DNA of 64,000 nt, taken from Hawksworthiomyces lignivorus. Its lineage: Eukaryota; Ascomycota; Sordariomycetes; Ophiostomatales; Ophiostomataceae. Both the position numbers and the translations under genes were made by a program. The stretch is from the NCBI GenBank assembly GCA_002917075.1, contig NTMA01000138.1, positions 1 to 64,000 of the forward strand, given 5' to 3'. The notes under the pieces were generated by a model. The model ran no database searches. It was not told the DNA's origin and worked only from the letters and a program-made list of their open reading frames with translations. Of the stretch, positions 1 through 11,235 are shown in pieces. Each line of letters starts with the position of its first letter. The stretch's first letter is position 1.

Positions 1-477
1 TTGTGGTGGTCTTGGTGGTTAGGTAGAGTCGAGGGGTCAGCCCGTCTCGCTCTCATTATCATTTGAAAGACAAGGCAATGATTAAACACTCTTCAATATT
101 GGTGGCCATGTTGACTCGGAATATGATAAGAATCTTCTGCGAGTGGTTATGGATACATAAGTTCTTGTGGACATCGTTGTGCATCTGAATCGCTGCTACT
201 ATAGAGCCCGGTTCATGGGCATCGGATTTATATCCGGTTGCTATAAATCTTCTTTCCAGCACACGTATTGGCCATCATCACAATCGTAACCGCTTACCTG
301 GACTTCATAGCTGCTTCTACGCCTGGCATTCTCTCCACATATCCCAAGCCTCATATTTGTCACTATGAAGATTTTTAACAGTCTCACGATTGGATTCAGC
401 ACGCGATAGACCTTTCATGGTACTTGCAACGTTATTTTATTCAAGTCTAATTCTAAGAGTAAAAGAAGTAGTATATT
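1..477. other. Intergenic, no supported gene
   Basis: This left-edge stretch is AT-rich. A 67-residue open frame on the minus strand (59-262) has no recognisable family signature and no convincing partner exon, so I do not call it. The 3' end of the neighbouring short-chain dehydrogenase closes at 478. Confidence 0.4.
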
Positions 478-1660
478 CTACAGAGAATTTGGCAGCACCG
501 AGAGTCTACCCCCATCTGTGATTACTACACTTCTATTTAAGTATGCGCCTGCTCTGCTGCAGAGGAACAGGATTATGCCGGCAACATCCTCAAAGAAAGT
601 CAGTTAACAGTAGATAACATGAGAGAATAAATAAAAGCAACACGGTTATAGAAGAAGAGCGTGTCGGGTGAACTCACTTCAGCTGTTCCAATGCGTTCCA
701 AAGGAACCACATGTTGTGGAACCTGCGTCCCTGTACGATTGAGAAAAGCCTACCACAGACGATTAGATGACTTGTAGCAAGTATCAACCTTTTGATAGAG
801 CATACTTCAGATATAGCGGAAGGATAGATTCCTGGAGCAATAATGTTCGTTCGAATGTGATAGTTCGTCATATTTGTGGCGAGCATTTCAACCATATGAA
901 CCACTCCTGCTTTGCTTGCAGAATACGCGTATCCCATTCCAGGTACGCGTGAGAATCCCGCGATGCTACTTGTCACAACAAACTGACTATCAATCCCTAG
1001 GGCCTTGGTGGGAGATATGTCCAAAGTATTTCCAGCCTCTAGAAGGGCCAAAAAGCCAATGTAACAGTAAAAAACAGAACTACAATTCACTCCAAAAGTA
1101 TCAGTAAATTCTGTCGTAGGTGTCTTCCAAAAGAAATCTCGCAATTCCGACACAGAGAGCTTTCGATCACGAGGTAAGTCGTCAATAGTTGGACCCATGG
1201 CTCCACGATTAGCTATAACAACATTAACGAACGGCGTATACGAAGCAATATAATCAATGCCACTTGACAAATCGCCGTGAGATGATACGTCGCACTGAAC
1301 TGGAATAATTGACTTATTTTTCTGTGTAAAGGAGTTAAAAACGGCTCACGAATGTGCCACCCTCGGACGCCAACGTGGAATCTCACCGCTGCAGAAGCAA
1401 CCAGCTGAAGTTTATCAAGTCGCCGTCCAAGAATAAACACTTTTGCGGCTCCATTGACATCTAAGGCATGGGCCATCATGTCGCCAATGCCTATTGCACA
1501 AAGAATATTAGCAAATTGACTTTTCGTATTTGTGCTCTCATTGTTCCCGCTGGGTTTCGTGTTACGCTATCATGGAGAAATATCTACCTGTACCACCTCC
1601 GGTAAGGACGAAGACCATGCCATTGACATTGAAAAGCCGGGAGGCTTCGATGCTCGCCAT
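478..1660 (-). CDS. Short-chain dehydrogenase/reductase (classical SDR)
   Basis: Five-exon gene, about 291 aa, predicted exons 1660-1588, 1490-1387, 1321-806, 749-678 and 588-478, all with GT-AG introns and phases that close. It is an NAD(P)-dependent oxidoreductase with a Rossmann fold. The cofactor glycine motif TGGGTGIG lies at residues 20-27 and is split by intron 1. The active site is Ser near 177 and YSASK with Tyr192 and Lys196. The C-terminus ends in the usual SDR pattern (LCSRAGAYLN, then ITDGG). It resembles fungal reductases often annotated as rhamnolipid or 3-oxoacyl reductase-like, but the substrate cannot be read from sequence. It is divergent from a second SDR across about 680 bp. 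Family assignment is secure; exon borders are inferred. The ANRG tetrapeptide replaces the more usual NNAG. Confidence 0.82.
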
Positions 1661-2336
1661 TTCTGTCTTATAAGGCTAAGTGCTGCGAAAGCAATAGCAG
1701 CGAGAAGGTCGTACACAAAAACTGGTTGACCCCTTTTAGTCCACTAGGCAAAGTGTAAAGTGCTAGAAGCTACATTTGAAACACTTCCATATCATGTCTG
1801 TTTCCAAGTTCTTTAGTATGGACCAAATAAAGTAGAATTAAGTCAAGGCATTTAGCCTTCGACGCTTCCAATTCTCCGCTCAGGAACTTGAATTTCCAAG
1901 CACGGCTAGCTCCGCCATCAAATCTAGAGCTGGGCAAAAAAACTAATTAAAAATAAAAGATATTTTCCGCAGTTGGGTGTACGACGATCACTGCTAAAAC
2001 TATTCAATGTACACTAATCGTCAATAGCTAGCTAGATTTGGTTAATGAATAGGCATTGCATAAGAGGTTCCTGCTTCTTTAAATAATACGGATAATGTCA
2101 TCCTCTACAGGCGTGCTCGATACTGCAAGTATGGGCATGCTCCCACTACTTGGCAGAAACTTAGAGTGAGGGTAGAATAAATATAACTGGATATGAGGAA
2201 TTTCGTACTATTTGGTATACCTAATAAATCTTTACATACTGAATCTGGACATCTGTGACTGTCACATTTGATTTAAAAAACCAAACTCACCTTCTTGAAA
2301 AGAATAGAACATCACATTGCGCTCACTACGTGAGAT
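1661..2336. promoter_or_regulatory. Shared upstream region of two divergent SDR genes
   Basis: AT-rich 676-bp gap between the starts of two divergent dehydrogenases, so it must hold both promoters. No strong protein-coding signal or clear palindromic operator was seen. Confidence 0.35.
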
Positions 2337-3197
2337 ATGAAAGATCTCAAAGGTAAAGTTTCTGTCATTACTGGCGGAGGCACAGGCATTGGTCTTGCTA
2401 TTGGTCTTGAGCTTGCTAGGGCTGGTGATGCCAAGCTTGTTATTGCATCTACCAACGCTGAGAGACTCGAGGAAGGAGCAGAGGAACTCCGAAAGGCAGG
2501 AGCCGATGTCCTGACTATCGTTTGCGATGTGTCTAACAGACACGAAGTTCAGGCCCTTCATGATAAAACTGTTGCAGCATATGGACAAGTTGACATCCTC
2601 GTATGTAGTTCTGGTGTCACTACAGGAGGGCCATTTGACGAGCATCGACCTGAAGATTGGGATTGGGTGTTCGGTGTCTGTCTGTATGGACCTGCATATT
2701 GCATCCAGTCCTTCTACCCAGACATGGTGAATCGGAAATCTGGTCATATTGTGCTTGTAGGTTCGCAAGCAGGAATGAATCCTACATGGTTCGCTCATCA
2801 TGGACCGTACACTTGCGCCAAATCAGGAGGTAAGCTATTGATTATCTGACCTACAGCTTCGCAAATCAATGTGGGCAATATTGACAAGGAAGTCATGGCA
2901 TTATCTTCTGCACTTCGACTAGAAGCTGTAGAACACAACGTTGGGGTCACAGGCATTATTGTGGCAGCGACTACCACTAGCATTATGAAATGCGAAAGGT
3001 CTAGACCAGCGAAGTACGGAATGCCACAAGAACGAGAGGCAGAGAGACGTACTGCAAGGCGGATACCGGCTGCAGATGTCGGGAAAATGACTGTCGAAGG
3101 CATCCGAGAAAATAAAGAATGGGTGGCGACACACCCTGAGCTGAAGCAGATGCAAAAGGAATACTTCGATCGCATCCTTGCCGCATATGATCACTAG
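2337..3197 (+). CDS. Short-chain dehydrogenase/reductase
   Basis: Two exons, 2337-2829 and 2893-3197, give about 265 aa. The cofactor motif TGGGTGIG lies at residues 12-19, a catalytic Ser is near 143, and the YxxxK motif YTCAK has Tyr158 and Lys162. The frame stays open past the GTAAG donor at 2830 for a few codons and then stops. Splicing to the AG at 2892 gives KSGVMALSSALRLE, the expected helix after the active-site Lys; a 27-bp intron ending at 2856 would be unusually short. The C-terminal part (VAATTTSIM, then a charged tail) is typical of fungal SDRs of about 260 aa. Substrate unknown. It may be coregulated with the divergent SDR upstream, but the two are not close copies. Confidence 0.82.
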
Positions 3198-5023
3198 GAT
3201 ATGTTGAGGTGCTTCTTAGTCGCCGGCATTGCCACCTGATGTATGATATACATTCACTGCACATGCTGCTACTAGAACCGGCTACTCGCTCTCACCGTCC
3301 CTATTGCCGATTTTTGCTTTCTATTCATTAATGGCTCTCACATACTTTATTTGGCGGGTTGCTGGCACAGTCTCCAGCGCCCATGGCCCCTATCTCAGTC
3401 TGTTATCGCAAACACTATACGTACCTAGATAAAGACGCCCCTAGATGACATGAATAGTAGTATTAGCAAGAAAACAGAGTGCACATGCTCGTTATATGCA
3501 TGGCTTGACTCCAAAACTGGCGTCATAGTAGTCATATAGTTATGCCTCGATGTAGTGATTCTGGACTCCATAGTGAATTGCGATGTATTTGAGATAGCGG
3601 GGGCATTGAAACTCCAGCAAAAGACGCTCATCTTATAGAGGCCTGGGTTCCCAGGCAAATGTTCAAATATTAATTAGTACTTCGTTTTGCTCTGATAGCG
3701 CTAGTCTTTGTGCCGCATTTTGGAGTTGTCCCATAACTCCGAAGCAAATTAGCGCTTTCAATGGGTAATTGTATTGTGGGTCAGGCTTTTTTGAGAAATA
3801 CATTTTATCCATCACTGTCTTCTTGTACTTCATATAATTGACTTTCCACTAATTATTTACAAGATAATTTAACTTCAAAAAATACCAGTACAAGAATCCG
3901 CATAGAAATGTAGAGATCAGTGGGTGTGTGAAAAGCCGATGGGCAAAAACTGACACTAATTGGTCATGTAAACTGCTGCAGCATATGTTGGTAAAATGAG
4001 TAGTTAACAATACAATACGTATAGAAAAGTATAACTCGCAGGCGCCACAAATAATTAAGACTATTAGAAGGGTCTATCATTTATAGGTGCAGAAATGCGA
4101 AACAGGGGCGTCTTACCTTGGGGAATAATAGCCGGTATTACTGAGGCACGGAAGATAAAGTAGTATTGATAAATTTATAGAGCATTTGGTAGGATGTACA
4201 TTTCGTCTGGGTTAAACTGTTGGTAGGACTAGTAAGAGCAGGTATGGAAAAGCGATTGTGGCGGCATGGTTCACAGTCCGTTGTAGTTGAAGTGTCGCTA
4301 TATCACACAAAACTCAAGTACCGTGATCAATGCCTAATAGCTCAGCATCTGATACTTTAACGACAGCTTGTGATACCGCTTCAGCCTCAAGAAATAAAGT
4401 GACTTTGCCTGGAATTAATCATTACATCTTGCTTCAGTGAGCTGAAGCGTCTGGCATGTTTTGTATTCGTTATTTATTTGGCCAGCTACTCGTCTGGCTT
4501 CTTCGTGCCTATGTATGTATCAGAAAGACGCAACATACAATCCGAAAGGGAAAAAGGAAGAATACACAGCGAGGATATAAAAACGGTAGTGTAGGATTCA
4601 AGATTTAGAGAGGAGTGGCCCAAAAAGCACTTTTTGTTGGTGTCGGAACTTAAAAAAGGACCCGGCTCGGCCCCAGAAATTAAGCCGCTCTCTCCGACGC
4701 CACATAGATATAGCTAGATGGAGATGATACGATGTCCTATTTCTGCTCCTTGTTCCTCACAGCATTTCATATTTCTAGCAGTCATAGTTGTCATCCTTCT
4801 TGTCAACAGAATTTTACCTATATTTCTACTTACGGCGTCTTCACCACGCTTTTCAAGACAAGGCTAAGCCTTCTTTTGTCAAATTTCTTCTCTTGTTTTC
4901 TGTTCCCTCGTCCTGATCACAAAAAAAATCTGTATTATTAAGTTTCATTAGGTTCATAATTACCGTAACCATCCTCTTCCTCAGTTTCCTTCCACCACCC
5001 GAATTCTCGAATAGTGCGGCATC
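3198..5023. other. Long AT-rich intergenic region
   Basis: About 1.8 kb without a supported gene. The few open frames are short, cysteine- or serine-rich and unlike known families. The last few hundred bases, with a pyrimidine-rich stretch around 4740-5000, are the likely promoter and 5' UTR of the MFS pump that starts at 5024. Confidence 0.4.
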
Positions 5024-6842
5024 ATGGATTACGTCGAACCGCCAGGCGCAGAAAGCACTGATAACAAGCAAGATGCCGCGGCCAGTGATACTACAGGAGT
5101 TGAGTTTAATAAAAACCCTCGCTTTTGGGCCATCATTGCAACACTTTGCGTTATTGGTATCTTGAGCTCTCTAGAAAGTACTGTGGTGACAACGTCGCTG
5201 CCGTTTATTGCCACACAGCTCAAATTGGGGGAGAACTATATCTGGGTTACCAATGTTTTTTTCTTGACTAGGTAAACTGCCCTCTTAACTTTCTGCTACT
5301 TCTAACCCTTTTATGTCATTTATTCTGATTCTTAATGACACTAACAAACTTTAGCGCTGCCGTGCAGCCACTATTTGGTCAGCTGGCTAATATCTTTGGT
5401 CGTCGCTGGGTTACCATGGTTATTGTAATGCTATTTACTCTCGGTAGTGGAATCGCAGGCGGTGCACACAATGCTGCCATGCTGATCGGTGGACGGGCTG
5501 TACAGGGAATGGGAAGCGGCGGCATTAATATGATCGTGGACGTCATTGTGTCCGACCTAGTTCCTTTGCGAGAGCGCGGAAACTACATGGCCTTCGTGCT
5601 GGCCGTGTATTTCATCGGCACAGCCATTGGCCCCTATATTGGAGGAGTCATCATTCAGCATACGACTTGGCGCTGGGTGTTTTACATCAATCTTCCTGTG
5701 TGTTATCCCTACGCTTCCATAGCTCTTTCCGTCATAAAAAAGCAAACAGCTAACAAATGCAGGTCGGTGCGGCATCTATGGCTATGATACTCGCTTTCCT
5801 CAAAGTAAAATCCAGCAAAGAGATGTCGTTAACAAAGAAGATGCAACGTATCGATTACATCGGTAATTTAATCCTCGTCGGATCCACCGTATCTGTATTG
5901 TACGCGCTCACCTACGGCGGCACACAGCTACCATGGTCATCTAGCCGTGTCATAGCTCCGCTTGTTATCGGATTAGCTGGGCTTGTCTTATTCATAATTT
6001 TTGAAGCAGCCGGGATAACAAGCGAGCCTGTGGTGCCTCCCAGGCTTTTTGCTAACCGCACATCGGCCATTGTCTTTATCGTAACATTCTTCAACTCGAT
6101 GCTACTCTATTGGATGTTGTTTTTCTTACCTGTATATTTCCAGGCAGTGCTGGCCAGTTCGCCCACACAAGCAGGTGTACAGCTGCTTCCGGCTATTTTA
6201 GTGGCATTACCGGCCGCCATCACGGCCGTGCTTCTGTTAGCCCGCTTCGGAAAATACAAGCCATTGCACTTATTTGGATTTGGTGCTAACACTATCGGCC
6301 TCGGTCTCTTGACATTGCTAGGCCCTGGCTCTTCTGCAGCTGAGTGGGTCATCTTCCAGATGATCGTGGCTGCTGGCTCAGGCTTCGTGCTCAACACTCT
6401 TCTACCTGCCTGCCAGGCCCCGCTCGATGAAAAGGATCAGGCGGCAACCACGGCAATTTGGTCATTTGTGCGCTCGTTTGGTAATATTTGGGGGGTAGCC
6501 ATCCCGGCCGCACTGTTTAACAACTACTTTGATCGCTTATCAAGCCGCATTTCTGATCCCACCGTGGCGGCCCTGTTTTTGAATGGCCGAGCTTATGAGT
6601 CGGTTAATGCTGACTTCATCAATTCCTTCCCAGCTGATGTCCGCGAAGAAATAGTCAGCGTCTATTCTGATAGCCTCAAATATGTGTGGAGATTCTCCAT
6701 TCTATTTGCAGGCGTGTCATTTCTGCTCGTCTTCTTTGAAAAGCAGATCAAGATGCGCACCGAGCTTGAGACAGAATTTGGCTTAGACGACACAGAAAAA
6801 AAAGAAGACAATCTTGGAACTACAAAGATGGAGTTAGCTTGA
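5024..6842 (+). CDS. MFS drug-efflux transporter (DHA2/14-TMS type)
   Basis: Three exons (5024-5271, 5355-5697, 5763-6842) encode about 556 aa. The protein begins with a hydrophilic cytosolic N-terminus, then TM1 (FWAIIATLCVIGILSSLEST) and a region with LGENYIWVTN typical of the DHA2 (14-TMS) family. The motif-A region GQLANIFGRRW and motif C in IGTAIGPYIGG follow, with many later hydrophobic helices and a charged C-terminal tail. DHA2 pumps of the plasma membrane export toxic compounds or secondary metabolites by proton antiport; the substrate here is unknown. No biosynthetic cluster lies next to it, so a general detoxification role is as likely as metabolite export. The gene looks intact. 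Confidence 0.88.
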
Positions 6843-7145
6843 AGCGATTCTGGACGTGAACAGGAAGCAGGCATAGATGGAAGATGTGAGTATATGTTGA
6901 ATAAAGAAATACAAAATCTATATAATAACTAAATCACATACAATACCAAATATTGAGCTACGTGTCAGACACAGTAACAGAAAAAAAACATATTAAGAGT
7001 AGAGGCTTTCTCACTAACATGACATTTCAATTTTAAGTGTTCATGTCATATGAATTATTATTATCGTTTACTCAGTTTGTTGCATGTACATGACTTTGTT
7101 CTTGAATTTGCCACAAAGCCGACGCCAGATATCCCGAACAAGGCC
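6843..7145. other. Convergent 3' intergenic region
   Basis: AT-rich gap between the MFS pump and the 3' end of a regulator relic on the other strand. An AATAAA-like hexamer near 6900 could serve polyadenylation of the pump transcript. Nothing else seen. Confidence 0.3.
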
Positions 7146-7149
7146 CCAA

Positions 7150-7905
7150 GCTCTATATAAGAGCTAGCCCGCCACGGAGATGTAAATCCATTAGTGATCT
7201 GTATCCCTGTACCCCTTCAATATATATAAATAGAAAGCTTGCAATGGTGGCTAACTTGATACTATTGATAGAGCCATCGAGAGAATTATTGAGACTGCGT
7301 ATCGCCAGATTATATTGAGCAAGAGAATAATGACTAGCGGAGCTGGTGTTGTAATCAAGGCCATGCCACGAGAGCGCCGGGCGGTAGTCATTCCTACTCA
7401 TCATACTAATGGAAAGGGCGGCATGGTATATGCTTTCCTCCATCCAGGCATTGAAGAAGGAGGGCCTCCCATGGCGTGCTCTCAAAGTAGATGGTGAAGT
7501 CCTTTGCACACACAAGTCGGAAATAGTCAAATTGGCTCACTTCGGAGTGGCACATATTAACCATACGATCTGGGCGACTTGACAACACATGCTGCAAATT
7601 AAGCTGTATTCCTGTCCAAAAGACAAAAGCCGACATTGAATTGTCGCGGGAATGATGACTGTCGGAACTCATAAAATCACAACGTTGGGTAGTGCTACGA
7701 CACTGCCAGCAAGAGGGCCTTTCTTCATCATATTTTTTGTCTCTGATCCTAGGGTTATCGGAGTTAATATTAATATCTTTCCTTCTTAACATGCTAACCG
7801 GTATGTGTAGAGAGCGTACTTGCACGTCTGACACCTACTTTTGACCTTATGCCGGCCCCTAGCACCCAAGCGAGATCTCTTCGAAGCAGCTGCGCTGTCT
7901 CCCAT
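7150..7905 (-). pseudogene. Decayed, truncated Zn2Cys6 transcription factor
   Basis: Starting at 7905 the frame reads a basic N-terminus, then CQTCK at residues 25-29. After a predicted intron (7819-7749) it continues as KIRDKKYDEERPSC, WQC and RSTTQRC. This is a Zn2Cys6 DNA-binding domain in which the third cysteine is Tyr (residue 35). A following segment (ESTPWE, then ESIYHAALSISMMSRN and YNLAIRSLNN) matches the start of the fungal regulatory middle domain. A one-base frameshift near 7470-7490 is needed to join it. The frame ends about 200 residues in, where intact relatives run to 450-700 aa. The lost zinc ligand, frameshift and truncation together mark a non-functional remnant. Confidence 0.7.
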
Positions 7906-8333
7906 TGTGCTTCACTGCTTCCTATACTTTCTACAAATTCAATTCATTGGTAAAATATGTCTGGATCAATTCGCATTGCATGTCAGAAGAGACGTGATAT
8001 GCTGCTCTTGTAGTTTGGAGACATCAGTGGTCCTTAATATCTGCAAGCTAGTCACAGGCGTACCGGGTGTCGGTCTGGCGATTTACGCACAACATCATTG
8101 GATCGTGCGTAATTAGAGACAATCATCCACTTTTCTTTTTTCGGGGAAGTCTGATTCTATTTCTCAATTAGAACGAGACTTAGAAGACAAGTCGATGTAA
8201 ATTACGAAGAAAGAGGAGGTTACCTGCTACGACAGAATGGCAAAAATACCTATAAATTTAAACGTAGTCCCGACGAATGGGCTTTTTCAGTCGAGATTCA
8301 ACCCAGAAACATTCAGCTTGAGGGGTTCTCAAC

Positions 8334-8890
8334 ATGGCCACAATCCCGTTCTGCCTCCATGTGTCAGAGGACAGGCTTAACAGCCTTAGACAGAAATCGG
8401 CTTTGGCCGACTATCCTAATGAGGTTTCATCTGATTGGCAAACAAGCTACGATTGGCGGAAGGCCGAGGCACACTTGAATACGGTTCCCCAATATACTAC
8501 CCAAGTAAACATTTATGATTTTGGTGCTTTCAATGTGCACCACATTCATATGAAGAATATCAGAAAGGATGCTATACCTCTCCTTTTTCTTAATAGTTGG
8601 CCCGGTAGTTTTATCGAAGTGACCAAGATGCTAGAGAAGCCCGTGCACGGTCTAGATGATAGTCTACTTTTTCTACGTCATCGCACTAAGTCTCATTGAC
8701 TTCGGGTTTTCTACCAGCAGTGACGCTGTGAGTGCTTCTTCATTTACGGCATGAATAATACGACCTGATATTGCCAATCGACAGAAATCGTTTAGAATGG
8801 AACACCATGCTGAAGCGTGTAACGAATTGAGGCAGGCGCTCGGTTATGAGAAATATGGTTAACAGACACCTTGTTCCACTCTTTGCCACT
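8334..8890 (+). pseudogene. Epoxide hydrolase N-terminal relic
   Basis: The ATG at 8334 opens a 121-residue frame that matches the N-terminal domain of fungal microsomal-type epoxide hydrolases (SDWQTSYDWRKAEAHLN, then LLFLNSWPGSFIEVTKML). Here SWPGS stands where the family usually has the HGWPGS oxyanion motif. The frame ends in TGA near 8697, but a one-base shift near 8665 restores the next expected segment (IALSLIDFGFSTSS). After a plausible intron the expected helix (MEQHAEACNELRQALGYEK) follows up to about 8860. The catalytic Asp and His regions are missing, because the phytase gene lies immediately downstream in the opposite direction. A relic of roughly one third of a 400-residue enzyme. 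Confidence 0.72.
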
Positions 8891-8953
8891 ATGCTGTTAA
8901 CCGAATTCTAGTTATTCAAGCAGCGCAGTACGATAGTCGCATTGGCATCTCAT

Positions 8954-10419
8954 TTACGCGTAGCACTGGTTCCAATTTCCACCGGACCGAGCATAAGAAA
9001 GACTTTCAACGAAATCATCGAGCAGACAGCGGCCATATTTATCAGCACCGCAGTTCTGCAAAGGTATGACGCGGTCATTGACGATGACACGGACATACTC
9101 GACGAACTTTGAGCCCGGGTGATTATTCTTGGTGCATTGCTGTTTCTCAATAAAGGCACGGCCAGCAAATGGAACGGTCCAGGCAGATGAGTAGCCGTGG
9201 GTCTCTTGGGTTGTCTGAATGGTAGTGTTAGACAAGAGGGCGGTCTGATTGTAAAGTCCAAGAGCAGAGAGAATGGAGGTCATTGGATCGTCATGTGAGA
9301 AGTCGGCAAAAACCGGATAGTCAGCGCCAACAGGGAAAGTAGCTTTGTTACTATCCAGCGTAGTGTTAGTGCTGGTGTGGTCGTAGACGGTATGTGAATT
9401 AGTGAGGCGAGCAATGAGTTCATTGACGAAGCCAACACCTTGGGCGGCGCCAAGAGAGTTGCCCCAACCGTCGCCGTAGTACTTGTTGAGTGTCTCGTAA
9501 TAGTCATAGTATTTCCACTCCACATCCGAAAACAAAGCGCAGAAGGGTGAGATTACGCCTGTGTTTGACGAAACTGTTTCAAAAGGGCACATATCCATGA
9601 AGTACACGGCTTGAGTGGCCGTCAAATTAGCGCCCTGTAGGTCATTGTTGAGGCGTGTCAGAATGGGACCGATAAAGGTGTCTAGGAATATGGCCTGCGC
9701 AGCAGCACTCGTATTGGATTCCCAGCCATTCTCGTAATTGGTGCAGGTGGATGAATCCAAGGTATTGTTCTGGCCATCAGCCTCGCTCAACTGCAAAATG
9801 TTGATTGGAAACGGATTTGCTTTGGACCCATGGACCTTGGCAGCCTTGGCAGCATGAAATCCCTGAGTCCAGTTGGCTGCGGAGACGACGACACGCTCTT
9901 CGCTGGATGCTCGTACAAATGGGGTGTAGGCACTAGCAAGCTTTTCGTAGCGGTTGTAAAATTGTACGGCAGCATTATAGGATTGTTGCTGACCAAAGAC
10001 GGTCAAGTCATTGGCACCCATGGTGTACGTAAAATTCTCTAGGAACTCGTACTTGCCCGTGAACTTTGCGCCGCTTGCTTGAACTTGCTCAATCATGGTC
10101 TTGTACTGAGCCGATTTCTTGCTAGTTGGGTAGCGAGCACCGTGCCGCTGTAGTAGCTGGACAAAGCTAATTTCACAACCCTCTGGCACCTCATCAGGAA
10201 TCTCCGAGGTAAGGCGGAAGTATGGTGAATACATGCCCCAGTTGTGCGAGATGTCAACCTGGCATTGGTAACCATTACTAACGCTGTCACAAGTAGCACA
10301 AGGCGAAGTAGCTAATCTAAAGTCAAATTAGAATTTTGCATAGTTTCCTTGGTACTAGGAACAAATACATACACAACAGAGCTGAGGGCAAGTACCCCCA
10401 GTCCAGCGAAAGATGCCAT
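8954..10419 (-). CDS. Secreted 3-phytase (histidine acid phosphatase)
   Basis: Two exons, 10419-10373 and 10316-8954, encode about 469 aa. Exon 1 carries a hydrophobic signal peptide (MASFAGLGVLALSSVV). The mature part starts with the cysteine-rich N-terminus of fungal phytases (CDSVSNGYQCQ, then HNWGMYSPYF). The catalytic nucleophile motif RHGARYP lies at residues 73-79 and the proton-donor His-Asp in SHDD at about 356-359. Length, cysteines and many N-glycosylation sequons fit PhyA/PhyB-class enzymes that release phosphate from phytate outside the cell. The upstream region holds two CACGTG boxes about 265-285 bp before the ATG, matching the phosphate-starvation regulator site. The gene appears intact. 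Confidence 0.93.
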
Positions 10420-11235
10420 ATTAGCTGCAAAGACGGTCACCGTTGGTCGTGTGATCTATGGTAGCAGTTTCTAGCCGGTGAATCTAGAGTTTCATACGTT
10501 GGCGGAGATATCATAGTTTATATCTCCCAAGGTACCAAGTCTGGCACAAATTATTTTATTAACTATTGAATGATCGGATCTACCCTTCACAATGCAGATG
10601 TTGACCGAGGGCAATTTTGGGCAAGCCTGTATGTCAACCAGCGCGGAATGTGCCAAAAGGGCAAATCTAAATGCGCATCACAGCCACGTGGTTGACCACG
10701 TGGTCAATTGCTTTGCACACCGTTCTAAGTCTACAGGGGTATAAATAATAGAGAAAGCATTTAACTCGATGGTAAGTAGAAGAAGAAAAAGTACAGAGCA
10801 GATGTCAGGCTTTAAAGTTAATTCCCTTATCCTAAACAATTTTGCTCTAGCGCACCGAAGCAAACCATTGAACTATAGGTGAAATTATTTCCAGAAATTG
10901 CTAGAATTATTATTCCGATTTCACCAGTGATCTAAGTTAGGCGGCGATTAGCGTAGTGCATGAGAGTACTGTACTTTAGTCAATTCTTAAGATTGCAAGC
11001 CAAGTGCCCCTCGAGTACACAGCACTACATATTTATCATCAATCCAAATACTCGCCAAATCAGAACAAATAGAAACGCAAAATCCAGTATGTACTGAGAC
11101 ATTTTTGTGTGCCTGCGCGCATTTTCTATTTAATATTTAATTTCATAGCCATTTCACATGTCAAACTTCGTGAAATAATTGTAGGCTAGTTAAGATAGAA
11201 TTTTATGAGATATTCTTCGCGTTACGGCAATGATT
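10420..11235. other. Intergenic region upstream of the phytase
   Basis: Holds the phytase promoter (see the CACGTG pair) and the 3' flank of the AsaB-like gene. The only open frame here (minus strand, 10678-10863) shows no family signature and overlaps the regulatory boxes, so it is not called. Confidence 0.4.
10685..10702. promoter_or_regulatory. Tandem CACGTG boxes (Pho4/NUC-1-type)
   Basis: Two CACGTG hexamers occupy 10685-10690 and 10697-10702, each followed by a G and spaced 12 bp start to start, about one helical turn. They lie 266-284 bp upstream of the phytase start codon. CACGTG is the known core of yeast Pho4 and Neurospora NUC-1 binding sites for phosphate-starvation control; regulation of this gene by such a factor is inferred. 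Confidence 0.6.

Noticed and set aside
2830..2856. 27-bp intron in the second SDR
   Set aside because: It keeps the frame but is too short for a fungal intron and inserts residues that break the conserved helix; the 63-bp intron to 2892 fits better.
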